Source: Listeria immobilis (GTDB lineage Bacteria; Bacillota; Bacilli; Lactobacillales; Listeriaceae). From it: 64,000 bases of DNA. A model generated the notes under the pieces. The model had not been told where the DNA came from. It saw nothing but the letters and a program-made list of their open reading frames with translations, and did no database searches. The number at the start of each line of letters is the position of its first letter. Position 1 is the first letter of the stretch. The DNA lies in NCBI RefSeq assembly GCF_014322765.1, contig NZ_JAASTZ010000013.1, positions 1-64,000 on the forward strand. The letters run 5' to 3'. The translations under genes and the position numbers were made by a program. This document shows positions 54,126-63,022 of the stretch, piece after piece.

Positions 54126-54314
54126 TTAATTGTAATTTAATTCACTAATTATAACGGTATTTCTTTGATCATCTATACTAGTTAATTGTGAGGCAATTTT
54201 AACTTGTGCTCTATTTTGAGAATTAATTTCACCCTTATTTATTTGGGCTAAATAAACAAAAATCACAACGACTGTAATACAAGCAACAACAATTAAGACA
54301 AAATGCTTTTTCAT
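54126..54314 (-). CDS. Small secreted or membrane-anchored peptide downstream of cesK
   Basis: 62 residues: KK start, hydrophobic helix LIVVACITVVVIFVYLAQI (about 6-24), then a polar 38-residue tail. GGAGGGTG sits 8 bases before the ATG. There is no lipobox. The position directly after cesK matches the small gene (orf2420) that I recall as encoding a putative extracellular peptide regulated by CesR in L. monocytogenes. Function unknown. Confidence 0.78.
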   Translation of the reverse strand: MKKHFVLIVVACITVVVIFVYLAQINKGEINSQNRAQVKIASQLTSIDDQRNTVIISELNYN

Positions 54315-54392
54315 TTGTTCACCCTCCGTAATTTATATTCTACTGAATGAATATAAACCATGAGGAAAGAAAAATTTAAGAATTATTAAAGA

Positions 54393-55535
54393 TTAACTGA
54401 GTGGTAATTTAACGATAAAACTAGTTTTCCGATGTTTGCTCTCAGCAGTAACAAGTCCACCATGTTTTTCAACAATTGATTTGGCGATAGCAAGCCCCAA
54501 GCCAGTTCCAGTCGTTGTCCTATTTTTATCAGCTTTATAAAATCGCTCAAATAAATATGGTAAATCAATTTCTGAAATTTCTTGTCCGTAATTCGTTACT
54601 TTTACAACAGCCATATTTCCTTCTTGTTTTGCGCTTACGTCGATTTGCTTATTTCCTTCTCCGTACCGAAGCGCATTCGAAAACAGATTTTCAAATAAAC
54701 GCATGATTTGATTGCCATCACCGCTAATAATTAACTTTTTGGCATCAAAATGCTCTACGATTTTCATATTTCGTTCCGTTGCTTGTCCATCATATTCGGC
54801 AACTAGCTGACTTAATAATTCAATAACGTCTAATTCATCTTTTTTTAATTGATACTCAACGCTATCAAGTCTTGTATAAGAAAATAAGTCATCAATCAGC
54901 TTATGCAGATGTCGCGCCTTACCGTAAACCAGCTCCGTGTAATAACGCAATTCCACTTCATCACGATAACGATCTTCATGAATATAACTTAAGTACCCCA
55001 AAATTGAAGTCAGTGGTGTCCTAAGATCATGCGAAACATTCGTAATTAAATCATTTCTAGCTTGTTGCGCCTGCTCTTCTTGTTTCATTAATTTATTTTG
55101 TCGTTCTCGCATGTTTTCGATATTTCGCTCTAATTCTTGAATTTCAGGAACAAAACTCTCTGTATCCACTGGTTTTCCATCGTTTAGCGCAAAATTAATT
55201 GTTCGCAATTGCTTTTTCAAAAGTTTTTGCCGCATGTAACGATAGAAAAAGGAGAAAAATAAGCAAGTAATCAAGAAAATAATAAAATAATTGATTAATA
55301 ATACCCAAATGGAATCCATCACACGAACATATTTATTAGGTCCAAATAAACTGACAATCGCTCGAGTAACTTCTTTTAAAAATAAAGAATCATCTCTAAT
55401 GGAGATAGCCCATAAATATATAGTTCGTACCGTAATCATGCCTAAAACCCATGAAATAACAGCGAAAAAAGTTGCTTGCCAAATATTCATCACATGGCTA
55501 ATTTTAGTAAACAACATTTCAAGTTTATATTTCAA
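54393..55535 (-). CDS. cesK: Sensor histidine kinase CesK
   Basis: 380-residue membrane kinase: two helices (about 19-41 and 76-98) enclosing a short extracytoplasmic loop, then HisKA with His169 in NVSHDLRTPLTSILG and HATPase (NALRYGEGN, GTGLGLAIAKSIVEKHGG). In Listeria, CesRK responds to cell-wall-acting antibiotics and affects beta-lactam tolerance. Overlaps cesR by 11 bases. Confidence 0.9.
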   Translation of the reverse strand: MKYKLEMLFTKISHVMNIWQATFFAVISWVLGMITVRTIYLWAISIRDDSLFLKEVTRAIVSLFGPNKYVRVMDSIWVLLINYFIIFLITCLFFSFFYRYMRQKLLKKQLRTINFALNDGKPVDTESFVPEIQELERNIENMRERQNKLMKQEEQAQQARNDLITNVSHDLRTPLTSILGYLSYIHEDRYRDEVELRYYTELVYGKARHLHKLIDDLFSYTRLDSVEYQLKKDELDVIELLSQLVAEYDGQATERNMKIVEHFDAKKLIISGDGNQIMRLFENLFSNALRYGEGNKQIDVSAKQEGNMAVVKVTNYGQEISEIDLPYLFERFYKADKNRTTTGTGLGLAIAKSIVEKHGGLVTAESKHRKTSFIVKLPLS

Positions 55536-56220
55536 CTTTGTATCCTACTCCCCAAATAGTCTTAATCACATTTTCCCCGCCCATAGCATCTCGTAATTTA
55601 TCACGCAAATTGCTAATATGGACCATAACCGTTTTACTTGCTCCAAGCGCTTTTTCTTGCCAAATTTTTTCGAAAATATATTCGGAACTAAATACTCGCC
55701 CTGGTTCACTTGCAAGCAAAAATAAAATATCAAATTCCGAAGTTGTTAAATGTAGTTCTTTTCCACTAACTGTCACCACATGAAGCGCACGATCAACAAT
55801 GATTGGCCCAATGATAACTTTATCTTGACTAATCGGCTCTACTTGACTCATTTGTTGCATTCGCCTTAAAATTGCTTTGACACGAACAGAAAGCTCTAAT
55901 GGATTAAACGGCTTCACCATGTAATCATCTGCACCAGTTAAAAGCCCCATTATCTTATCATTATCTTCCGCCTTCGCACTAAGCATCAAAATGGGTGTCA
56001 AAATACCTTCACTTCGCATTAAACGGCATACTTCTAAGCCATCCATTTCCGGCATCATAATATCTAATATAACTAAAGTAGGTTGCTTATCTTGCACAAG
56101 ACGCCAAACCTCTGCTCCATCATATGCTTGGTAAATCGTATATCCTTCATTTTGCAAATATAATTTCACTAAATCCACAATTTCTTTATCATCATCCGCA
56201 ATTAAAATAGAAGTTGTCAT
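55525..56220 (-). CDS. cesR: Response regulator CesR (OmpR/PhoB family)
   Basis: 231-residue regulator: receiver domain with phospho-acceptor Asp53 in VILDIMMPEMDG, Thr/Ser and Lys (MLSAKAED, VKPFNPLEL), and a C-terminal winged helix (LTTSEFDILFLLASEPGRVFSSEYIFEKIW, HISNLRDKL). Translationally coupled to cesK. The identity as CesR rests on gene order plus family. Confidence 0.9.
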   Translation of the reverse strand: MTTSILIADDDKEIVDLVKLYLQNEGYTIYQAYDGAEVWRLVQDKQPTLVILDIMMPEMDGLEVCRLMRSEGILTPILMLSAKAEDNDKIMGLLTGADDYMVKPFNPLELSVRVKAILRRMQQMSQVEPISQDKVIIGPIIVDRALHVVTVSGKELHLTTSEFDILFLLASEPGRVFSSEYIFEKIWQEKALGASKTVMVHISNLRDKLRDAMGGENVIKTIWGVGYKVEI

Positions 56221-56296
56221 ACTTAATTTTCCTTTCCATTCTCTGTTTCTCCCTATTGTAGCACTTTTGAAACAAATCGAATAGAAAGAGCTTGTT

Positions 56297-57172
56297 TTAA
56301 TTTTCTGTAAGGACTCGCTCTTCTTCTGGCTCTAAGTGAATGAGAACTTCCGCTTTCGCATAAAAATCCATTATTTCTGCTTCAATCTCGTCACATAGCG
56401 AATGAGCGCTTTCGATTGTCATGGAAGAAGAGACCACTAAATGAAAATCAATGTACTCTTCCGCTCCTGCACGTCTTGAGCGAAAATCATGAAACTCAAT
56501 AAATTTATTTTTATGTGTCAAAATAATTTGCTTAATTGCCGCTTCTTCTTCCGTTGATAAACGTTTATCCATTAGCGGTGGGAAAGATTCTTTCAGTAAT
56601 TTAAAAGCTTCAAACATAATATAAAAAGCGGTTAAAATAGCAATAACAGGATCAATCCACAGCCAACCGGTTATGTATACTAAAAATAAACTAAGCGCAA
56701 TACCTAGTGAGGTAAAAACATCTGTATATAAATGGAGCGCATTCGATTTCATCGCTACAGAATTCGCTTCATCGGCAGCTTTTTTGATAATTCGGGATAC
56801 GACAATATTAACGAGCGCGCCAAAAAGCATTACCATTATGCCAAGCGCTGGAAAACGTATTTCATGTGGATTTACAAGTTTATTTACGGATTCAATAATA
56901 ATCCAAATACCCGCAACAAAAATAAGTAATGTTTCGATTGTCCCAGCAATATTTTCAGCTTTCCCATGCCCATATGGATGCTCTTCATCAGCAGGTTGAT
57001 TGGAAATCCGAATGGAAAAGAAAGTAATGACCGACGCAAATAAATCCATCGATGAGTGAATCCCTTCCGAAATCACTGCGACAGACCCTGTAAAAAAGCC
57101 TACAATAAGTTTAAGTACAACTATAATAAAATTACTACAAACGGATAAAATAGTAAGATTAGAATGATTCAT
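56297..57172 (-). CDS. Cation diffusion facilitator (CDF) transporter
   Basis: 291-residue CDF protein: six helices (about 8-215), metal-site residues in SEGIHSSMDLFASV and HLYTDVFTSLGIAL (His/Asp), and a cytoplasmic domain with FHDFRSRRAGAEEYIDFHLVV. Exports divalent metals such as Zn2+, Mn2+ or Fe2+. ATG at 57172 has GGAGG eight bases upstream; the longer frame has none. Confidence 0.9.
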   Translation of the reverse strand: MNHSNLTILSVCSNFIIVVLKLIVGFFTGSVAVISEGIHSSMDLFASVITFFSIRISNQPADEEHPYGHGKAENIAGTIETLLIFVAGIWIIIESVNKLVNPHEIRFPALGIMVMLFGALVNIVVSRIIKKAADEANSVAMKSNALHLYTDVFTSLGIALSLFLVYITGWLWIDPVIAILTAFYIMFEAFKLLKESFPPLMDKRLSTEEEAAIKQIILTHKNKFIEFHDFRSRRAGAEEYIDFHLVVSSSMTIESAHSLCDEIEAEIMDFYAKAEVLIHLEPEEERVLTEN

Positions 57173-57349
57173 CCAAACAGCCTCCGATATGTTATGTTTC
57201 ACTAAAAATCTCTCTTTATAAAACACAAATTTAACAACTCGAATTATCTTACCACGTTCAGTCAAATTGTGTCTATAGCAATGTTTTTAGCTAAATACAT
57301 TTCTATATCTGAAGCGAAACTTTTTTGCTTTAAGGCAAATTATTAAACA

Positions 57350-57384
57350 GAAAAAACTCCTGTATTACTCATCATACAGGAATT
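57350..57384 (-). terminator. Terminator of the thioredoxin-like gene
   Basis: Minus-strand TCCTGTAT / ATACAGGA stem and TTTTTTC overlapping the 3' end of the coding region. Confidence 0.75.
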
Positions 57385-57682
57385 CAAAAACAGCTGTTAT
57401 ATCATGCAATTGATAACTTACATCTTTAGGTATTCCAGCTTTAAACTTCACTAGAGCAGGAACAGATGTAATCTCTAACTTCTGAGCAATTTCTGGCACA
57501 TAGTTTAAATCTACTTTGGCAATCGTTGTATCAATACTATCAGCGGTTTGAGTCATGTCCACCAAACGACTAGCCATCTGGCAACTTCCGCACATAGGTG
57601 TAAAAAAGAATATGACAAAATCCGCCTTATTTTTTTGCGCTAATTGTAATGTTTCTTTTCCCCAAATTTCCAGAGAAAACAC
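57365..57682 (-). CDS. Thioredoxin-like protein with CGSC motif
   Basis: 105-residue thioredoxin fold: FFFTPMCGSCQMAS active site (CxxC as CGSC), VDLNYVPEIAQKLEITSVPALVKF with the cis-Pro. Cytosolic. The GTG at 57682 touches GGGGG, so the true start may be the CTG at 57673 eight bases downstream; undecided. A terminator separates it from gcvH. Probably a thiol-disulfide helper. Confidence 0.85.
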   Translation of the reverse strand: MFSLEIWGKETLQLAQKNKADFVIFFFTPMCGSCQMASRLVDMTQTADSIDTTIAKVDLNYVPEIAQKLEITSVPALVKFKAGIPKDVSYQLHDITAVFEFLYDE

Positions 57683-57687
57683 CCCCT

Positions 57688-57726
57688 ATAAAAAAAGGCC
57701 AGTTCGGTTATCCCAAGCCGGCCCTC
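57688..57726 (-). terminator. Terminator of gcvH
   Basis: Minus-strand GGCCGGCTTGGG / AACTGGCC imperfect stem followed by TTTTTTT. Confidence 0.7.
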
Positions 57727-57733
57727 GTATAAA

Positions 57734-58111
57734 TCAATCTAATGTTTTTTCGTAATCTTCACTTGATAAAAGCGCATCTATATCTGCCGCTTCTACTTCT
57801 GCTAATTTTAAAATCCAACCAGTATCATACGGGTTACTATTGATTAATTCTGGTTCATCTTCTAGAGTTTCATTCACAGCAACCACTTTTCCGCTAACCG
57901 GCGCATAGAAATCTGATACAGTCTTAACGGATTCAATGCTACCAATTGAATCACCTTTTGCGACAGTATCCCCAACTTCTGGTAATTCAACAAAAACAAT
58001 ATCCCCTAATTGATCTTGTGCAAAATCAGTAATCCCGATAAGGTAACTACCATCTTCCGCTTTCACCCATTCATGCTCTTCTGTATACAATAAATCTTTT
58101 GGTAAACTCAT
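57734..58111 (-). CDS. gcvH: Glycine cleavage system H protein
   Basis: 125-residue lipoyl carrier protein: EHEWVKAEDGSYLIGITDFAQDQLGDIVFVELPEVG and the lipoylated Lys63 in GSIESVKTVSDF. Besides glycine cleavage, GcvH is the relay for lipoate assembly in Firmicutes. No gcvT or gcvP beside it, so it is genetically separate from the rest of the system. Confidence 0.96.
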   Translation of the reverse strand: MSLPKDLLYTEEHEWVKAEDGSYLIGITDFAQDQLGDIVFVELPEVGDTVAKGDSIGSIESVKTVSDFYAPVSGKVVAVNETLEDEPELINSNPYDTGWILKLAEVEAADIDALLSSEDYEKTLD

Positions 58112-58150
58112 TTTCCAAACTCCTCCTTCTATTACGATTATCTATTGTGA

Positions 58151-58504
58151 CTATTTCCAAGTTGCTTCAAATTCAGGTTCGTTAAATCCAAGTGTTACTA
58201 CTTTACCATTTGTTGTTAACGGACGCTTAATTAGCATTCCATCTGAGGCAAGTATTTCATAAGCTTCTTTAAGTGACATCGTATCAATTTTATCTTTTAA
58301 TCCTAATTCACGATATTTAATTCCACTTGTATTAAAGAAACGACGGATTGGAAGCCCGCTAAGTTCATGCCATGCTTGTAATTCTTCTGCACTTGGTGTT
58401 TCTGTTTTAATATCCATCTCGGTAAATTCAATTTGCTCATTCTCAAGCCATGCCTTTGCTTTTTTGCAAGTACTACATTTTGGATACCAATAAAAATTAA
58501 TCAT
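58151..58504 (-). CDS. ArsC/Spx-family protein (YusI-like)
   Basis: 117-residue ArsC-fold protein with a CxxC in WYPKCSTCKKAKAWL, IKYRELGLKDKI, and LIKRPLTTNGKVVTLGF (the ArsC/Spx ligand loop). It resembles YusI/YffB rather than Spx. Likely a thioredoxin-fold reductase of unknown substrate. Starts 39 bases upstream of gcvH on the same strand. Confidence 0.88.
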   Translation of the reverse strand: MINFYWYPKCSTCKKAKAWLENEQIEFTEMDIKTETPSAEELQAWHELSGLPIRRFFNTSGIKYRELGLKDKIDTMSLKEAYEILASDGMLIKRPLTTNGKVVTLGFNEPEFEATWK

Positions 58505-58618
58505 TTTGCCTCTCCCTTCGATTGCATTCTAATACTATCATAGTGCATTTTTTATGAAAGTACAAACAGCAACACTTAGAAAAAAATAGTCTGTTTGAAA
58601 GCGGATACATTTCAAGTT

Positions 58619-58656
58619 TTAAAAAATACAAAAGCCTGATTCGACTTTTGTATTTA
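58619..58656 (-). terminator. Terminator of the rodA pair
   Basis: Minus-strand AAATACAAAAG / CTTTTGTATTT stem followed by TTTAAAA, right after the stop codon. Confidence 0.8.
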
Positions 58657-58660
58657 AGTT

Positions 58661-59836
58661 TTAGGAGACACGATTTTCTTCTTTTACTTCAAACATCGAC
58701 TTTTTATAATTAAACCTTATTCCTAGCACTAGTCCGACCGCCATCATGTTTCCAAGCAGCGCACTACCACCATAACTAATAAATGGTAATGGAATCCCTG
58801 TTATTGGTAGTAAGCCAATATTCATTCCAACGTTTTCAAGTACATGGAACATTAACATCATAACTACACCTGTGCAAATATAAGAATAAAAAGGAATACC
58901 AATATCTAATGCCACACGAATGATTTGATAAATTAATAAGAAATAAATTGCAAGCAGAATACTCGCTCCAATAAAGCCATAATCGCCGGCTACAATCGTA
59001 AAGATAAAGTCATTGTGGTTTTCTGGAATGGCAATGGCATCATAACCTGGCCCATTTCCAGAAATTTGTCCAGAACCAATTGCGGTCAGCGCACGAAGCA
59101 CCTGATATCCGCCACCTTGAGGATCATTCTCCGGATTAATCCAAGTAGTAATCCGTTCAAATTGATATGGTTTAAATCCAAGACTTGTTAACCAATTTTG
59201 ATGATAAATAACCATCCAAATGAGCGTTGTCCCAATCGCAGCAATGGATCCAAACAGCGGAACAATAATTTTCCAACTAATCCCAGAAATAAGTATCATG
59301 CCAGACATAATAGCAATAAACACCAAGGCTGTACCCAAGTCTGGTTGCAACATAATTAAAATTAATGGAAAGAGCGTAAATAAACCAATTTTGACTAACA
59401 ACCATGTATCATAGCTAAGTCGATGAATTTTATATGCTCGATTATGATCCCAAATCACTTTTGCTAAGACGATAATTAAAATAACTTTTACTACCTCAGA
59501 TGGCTGGATATTTCCTAAAAACGGAATAACAATCCAACTTTTTGCGCCTTTTACTTCTTTACCGAAAAACAAAACAAAAACAAGCATAAAAAGACCAAGC
59601 CCATAAAAATAATAGGCCCATTTCATTAGTCGGTCATAATCTAATTGCATCACGACAATAATTGCAAATGTCGAAACGACAAACCACATGCCTTGTTTTA
59701 CAACAAAGTTTGCATCATATTGGTCATTTGTTAATTGCGCGCTGTAAATGGACACTAAACTGATTATCATAAGTAACATCATGGATAAAACAATCCCATA
59801 ATCAATACGTCCAGCTAATTTATTTTGTTGATTCAT
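58661..59836 (-). CDS. rodA: SEDS-family glycan polymerase RodA (paralogue 1)
   Basis: 391-residue, about 10-helix SEDS peptidoglycan polymerase acting in cell elongation. KGAKSWIVIPFLGNIQPSEVVKV, LQPDLGTALVF, the catalytic-Asp region and the GIPLPFISYGGSALLGNMMAVGLVL end are typical. The paralogue just upstream shares order and motifs, so this is a tandem duplication. I recall L. monocytogenes naming them RodA1 and RodA2. AAGGAG precedes the ATG. Confidence 0.92.
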   Translation of the reverse strand: MNQQNKLAGRIDYGIVLSMMLLMIISLVSIYSAQLTNDQYDANFVVKQGMWFVVSTFAIIVVMQLDYDRLMKWAYYFYGLGLFMLVFVLFFGKEVKGAKSWIVIPFLGNIQPSEVVKVILIIVLAKVIWDHNRAYKIHRLSYDTWLLVKIGLFTLFPLILIMLQPDLGTALVFIAIMSGMILISGISWKIIVPLFGSIAAIGTTLIWMVIYHQNWLTSLGFKPYQFERITTWINPENDPQGGGYQVLRALTAIGSGQISGNGPGYDAIAIPENHNDFIFTIVAGDYGFIGASILLAIYFLLIYQIIRVALDIGIPFYSYICTGVVMMLMFHVLENVGMNIGLLPITGIPLPFISYGGSALLGNMMAVGLVLGIRFNYKKSMFEVKEENRVS

Positions 59837-59910
59837 TGTTAAATTACTCCTTACTGGTTGGTTTGTATAAATTTAAGTAACACTTTCTCCCAAACAGTTA
59901 AAAAAGAAAA

Positions 59911-61080
59911 TCAAACTTGATTTCCTTTTCCTAAGTTAACTTCTGGAGCGTTGTACCTCGCTGACAACACGAGTCCAAGTGCCATAAATGCGCCCAGAAG
60001 AGAGCTTCCCCCATAACTGACAAAAAGTAGTGGAATACCGGTAATTGGCAGTAAACCAATGGTCATTCCGATATTTTCTAAAACATGAAATAAAATCATC
60101 GAACAAACACCCGTACAAATATAAGAATAAAACGGAATATTAATATCTAGTGCTACTCGAATTATTTGGTAAATCAGTAAAAAGTATAACATAATTAATA
60201 GACAGCCACCAACAAAACCAAAGTTCCCACCAATAATCGAAAAAATAAAATCATTATGGTTTTCTGGAATTGCAATAGCTTGATTACCTATTCCGTTGCC
60301 TTGTAGCTGACCAGAACCAATCGCCTGCATTGACCGAAGAAGCTGCATCCCGTCACCAAGTGGATCTTCTTCTGGACGTAACCAAGAAGTAATTCGTTTA
60401 AATTGATATGGTTCAAATCCTAATTTTTGTAAAATTGCCTGATTATATAAAACTAAATAAATTAAAGTTGCACCTATTACTGTAATAAAACTAAACAAAG
60501 GGACTAAAATTTTCCATGTGACACCACTGATAAATACCATACCGATAATAATTGCAATAAATACTAAAATTGTCCCTAGGTCTGGTTGAAGCGCAACTAG
60601 ACCTAGCGGAATAATTGAAATAACTCCTACTTTTAGAAGCAATTGAATATCCAATTTTACCGTATGCAGCTGGTATTTTTTATTATGATCCCAAATTACT
60701 TTTGCAAGGGCGAGAATTAAAAAACTTTTCATTAACTCTGACGGCTGCAAACTTCCTAACGAGCCAATACTAATCCAACTTTTGGAACCTTTTCGTTCGT
60801 CACCAACTATTAATACAAGAATCAGTAGCAAATTCCCTAAACCATATAAATAATACGCTGCCCACTGAAGTTTATCATAATCAAAAAAAAGTACGATAAC
60901 CACGACTACTCCTGTAGAAATAACAATCCAAATAGACTGCTGTAGCAAGAAATTATTTGTATACTGATCATTCACAAGTCCAGCAACATATATCGCCACA
61001 AGCCCAATAATGCAAAGTAACATCATTAAGAAAATAATTGCATAATCTACTCGAACTGCCTTTTTTCTATTCCTAGCCAT
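59911..61080 (-). CDS. rodA: SEDS-family glycan polymerase RodA (paralogue 2)
   Basis: 389-residue SEDS protein, clearly homologous along its length to the gene downstream (shared KGSKSWISIGSLGSLQPSE, LQPDLGTILVFIAII, GIPLLFVSYGGSSLLGAFMALGLVL). ATG at 61080 has AAAGGACGG upstream; the longer frame to 61155 is unsupported. The gap to the second copy is 74 bases, so both could be one transcript. Polymerises lipid II with a class B PBP. Confidence 0.92.
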   Translation of the reverse strand: MARNRKKAVRVDYAIIFLMMLLCIIGLVAIYVAGLVNDQYTNNFLLQQSIWIVISTGVVVVIVLFFDYDKLQWAAYYLYGLGNLLLILVLIVGDERKGSKSWISIGSLGSLQPSELMKSFLILALAKVIWDHNKKYQLHTVKLDIQLLLKVGVISIIPLGLVALQPDLGTILVFIAIIIGMVFISGVTWKILVPLFSFITVIGATLIYLVLYNQAILQKLGFEPYQFKRITSWLRPEEDPLGDGMQLLRSMQAIGSGQLQGNGIGNQAIAIPENHNDFIFSIIGGNFGFVGGCLLIMLYFLLIYQIIRVALDINIPFYSYICTGVCSMILFHVLENIGMTIGLLPITGIPLLFVSYGGSSLLGAFMALGLVLSARYNAPEVNLGKGNQV

Positions 61081-61223
61081 TTTATTCCGTCCTTTTACAT
61101 TTAGATTTTCAAATAGAAAAAAGCCGCTATTCTTAAAAAGAGCAACAGCCTTCATCTATTATAATAAAGTTTATCAAGGATAGAAAGCTTTTTCACTAAA
61201 TTCTAATCTTCTTTCTGTTTTCT

Positions 61224-62015
61224 TTAATATTCAAACCTCGTTGAAGCAAGCGGATAAATGTGTTGCTTACCGTCTTTTTCAGTAATATCTGCGGTAATAT
61301 GAAAAACATTCCGAAGTAAATCTACCGTGAACACTTCTTTTGGGGTTCCATTTTTTACTAACTGACCATTTTCGCAAACAAAAACATAATCACTATATAT
61401 TGCCGCTTGATTTAAATCATGCAACACTAACACTATTGTTAAATTATACGTTTTATTTAAATGAACTAGTAAATCTAACAGTTCTAATTGATGTGCGATG
61501 TCAAGATAGGTCGTTGGTTCATCTAGTAATAAAATGGGTGTTTTTTGAGCTAATGCCATCGCAAGCCAAGCCCGTTGCCGTTCACCACCAGACAATGAAT
61601 GGAGCGGTCTATATGCCAAACTTTCAAGATTACACACTTTTATTGCCCACTGAATGACTTCCTCGTCCTCTTCTTGTAAGGTCGATATCCAGCTTCGATA
61701 TGGCAAACGACCATACGCAACTAAATCATGGACAATCACGTCGACTAAACCTTCCGGAGCCTGTGCCAGCATAGTCATCTTTTTCGCAAGTTCTTTAGCC
61801 GAAATATCCGTCATGTTTTTATTCCCCAACAAAATTTCGCCACTATCTGGTGTCAACAATCGCATCATTAAGCGTAACATAGTTGATTTACCGGAACCAT
61901 TTGGCCCAATAAGCGTCGTAATTTTACCTTCTGGAATAGTTACATTTATATTCGACATTTGAAAATCTCTTTTGCGCGAGAAGGAAATATTTTTTAATTC
62001 TAACGCTGATTTCAT
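61224..62015 (-). CDS. hupC: Heme/iron ABC transporter ATP-binding protein
   Basis: 263-residue FecE/BtuD-type ATPase: Walker A GPNGSGKSTMLRLMMR, signature HSLSGGERQRAWLAMAL, Walker B ILLLDEPTTYLDIA, H-loop LVLHDLNQA. Overlaps the permease stop by 4 bases. With the next two genes it forms the HupDGC heme importer described in Listeria. Confidence 0.92.
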   Translation of the reverse strand: MKSALELKNISFSRKRDFQMSNINVTIPEGKITTLIGPNGSGKSTMLRLMMRLLTPDSGEILLGNKNMTDISAKELAKKMTMLAQAPEGLVDVIVHDLVAYGRLPYRSWISTLQEEDEEVIQWAIKVCNLESLAYRPLHSLSGGERQRAWLAMALAQKTPILLLDEPTTYLDIAHQLELLDLLVHLNKTYNLTIVLVLHDLNQAAIYSDYVFVCENGQLVKNGTPKEVFTVDLLRNVFHITADITEKDGKQHIYPLASTRFEY

Positions 62016-63022
62016 GAAGCAACCCTCCCACGTTGAAGTAAGAATAAGAAGAACGGGGCACCAATCATCGCCAGTAAAATCCCCACTGGAAGCTCAATCG
62101 AACCAAACCAGCTTCTCGCTGCCGTATCTGCAAAACCAACTAACAAAGCGCCACCCAGTGCAGAAAGTGGAAGCAAATATTTATAATCATTCCCAATAAT
62201 TAATCGGAAAATATGTGGTACAACAAGACCAACAAAACCAATCAAACCTGCAACACTCACCGCAATTCCGCTTAGAAAAGCTGCCAACATAATAATGAAA
62301 AATCGGTGTCGCTCTACTGAAAATCCAAGTAATTTTGCCGCATCATCACCAAGAAGTAACACATTAGAAGAACGAATCGCAAAACCACTTAAAATAAAAC
62401 CAATTAACATATAGGGCCAAATTAAGTCTAAGTGATACCAACTTTTCCCTGAAAGTGTTCCTGTCATCCAAGAAATAACACTTTGAACCCGGTTACTATA
62501 AAGTACCATTACACCCGAAGTCATTGCGCCAATAAAAGCATTAATCGCAACCCCTGACAAAATAACTCGAAGTGGGGAAACGCCTCGGTCCCACGCTAAT
62601 AAATAAATTAAAATAGCTGTCCCAAATGCACCTATAAACGCCCCTAGTGGAACAAAAGCAGCCATCGTTGGAAAGACAAGTGTCATCACAATAGCGACAA
62701 AACCACCACCGGCTGAGACCCCAATCACTCCAGGGTCAGCTAATGGATTTCGCATCACACCTTGTAGCAAGCACCCAGCAATCGCAAGTGCAGCCCCTAC
62801 TAAGAAAGCAATTAATAATCTTGGTAAGCGTAAATTCCATATCAGTTGATTAGCGAGGTCGTTACCTCCACCTGTCAACGCTTGCCAAGCATCACTGTAT
62901 GTAACTTTCACTGATCCCGTGGTAAGTCCGTAAAAAAAAGTCAATATGAGTAAAATAATTACTACCACAAAAGTTATCCGTCTACGTTTGCGCCGCGGAT
63001 CATGCGCTTTTACAGTTGTCAT
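62012..63022 (-). CDS. hupG: Heme/iron ABC transporter permease
   Basis: 336-residue FecCD/BtuC-type permease with about nine helices: LRLPRLLIAFLVGAALAIAGCLLQGVMRNPLADPGVIGVSAGGGF, and the cytoplasmic coupling loop GFVGLVVPHIFRLIIG. Abuts hupD (stop at 63023). Substrate by operon context and memory of Listeria HupG. Confidence 0.92.
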   Translation of the reverse strand: MTTVKAHDPRRKRRRITFVVVIILLILTFFYGLTTGSVKVTYSDAWQALTGGGNDLANQLIWNLRLPRLLIAFLVGAALAIAGCLLQGVMRNPLADPGVIGVSAGGGFVAIVMTLVFPTMAAFVPLGAFIGAFGTAILIYLLAWDRGVSPLRVILSGVAINAFIGAMTSGVMVLYSNRVQSVISWMTGTLSGKSWYHLDLIWPYMLIGFILSGFAIRSSNVLLLGDDAAKLLGFSVERHRFFIIMLAAFLSGIAVSVAGLIGFVGLVVPHIFRLIIGNDYKYLLPLSALGGALLVGFADTAARSWFGSIELPVGILLAMIGAPFFLFLLQRGRVAS

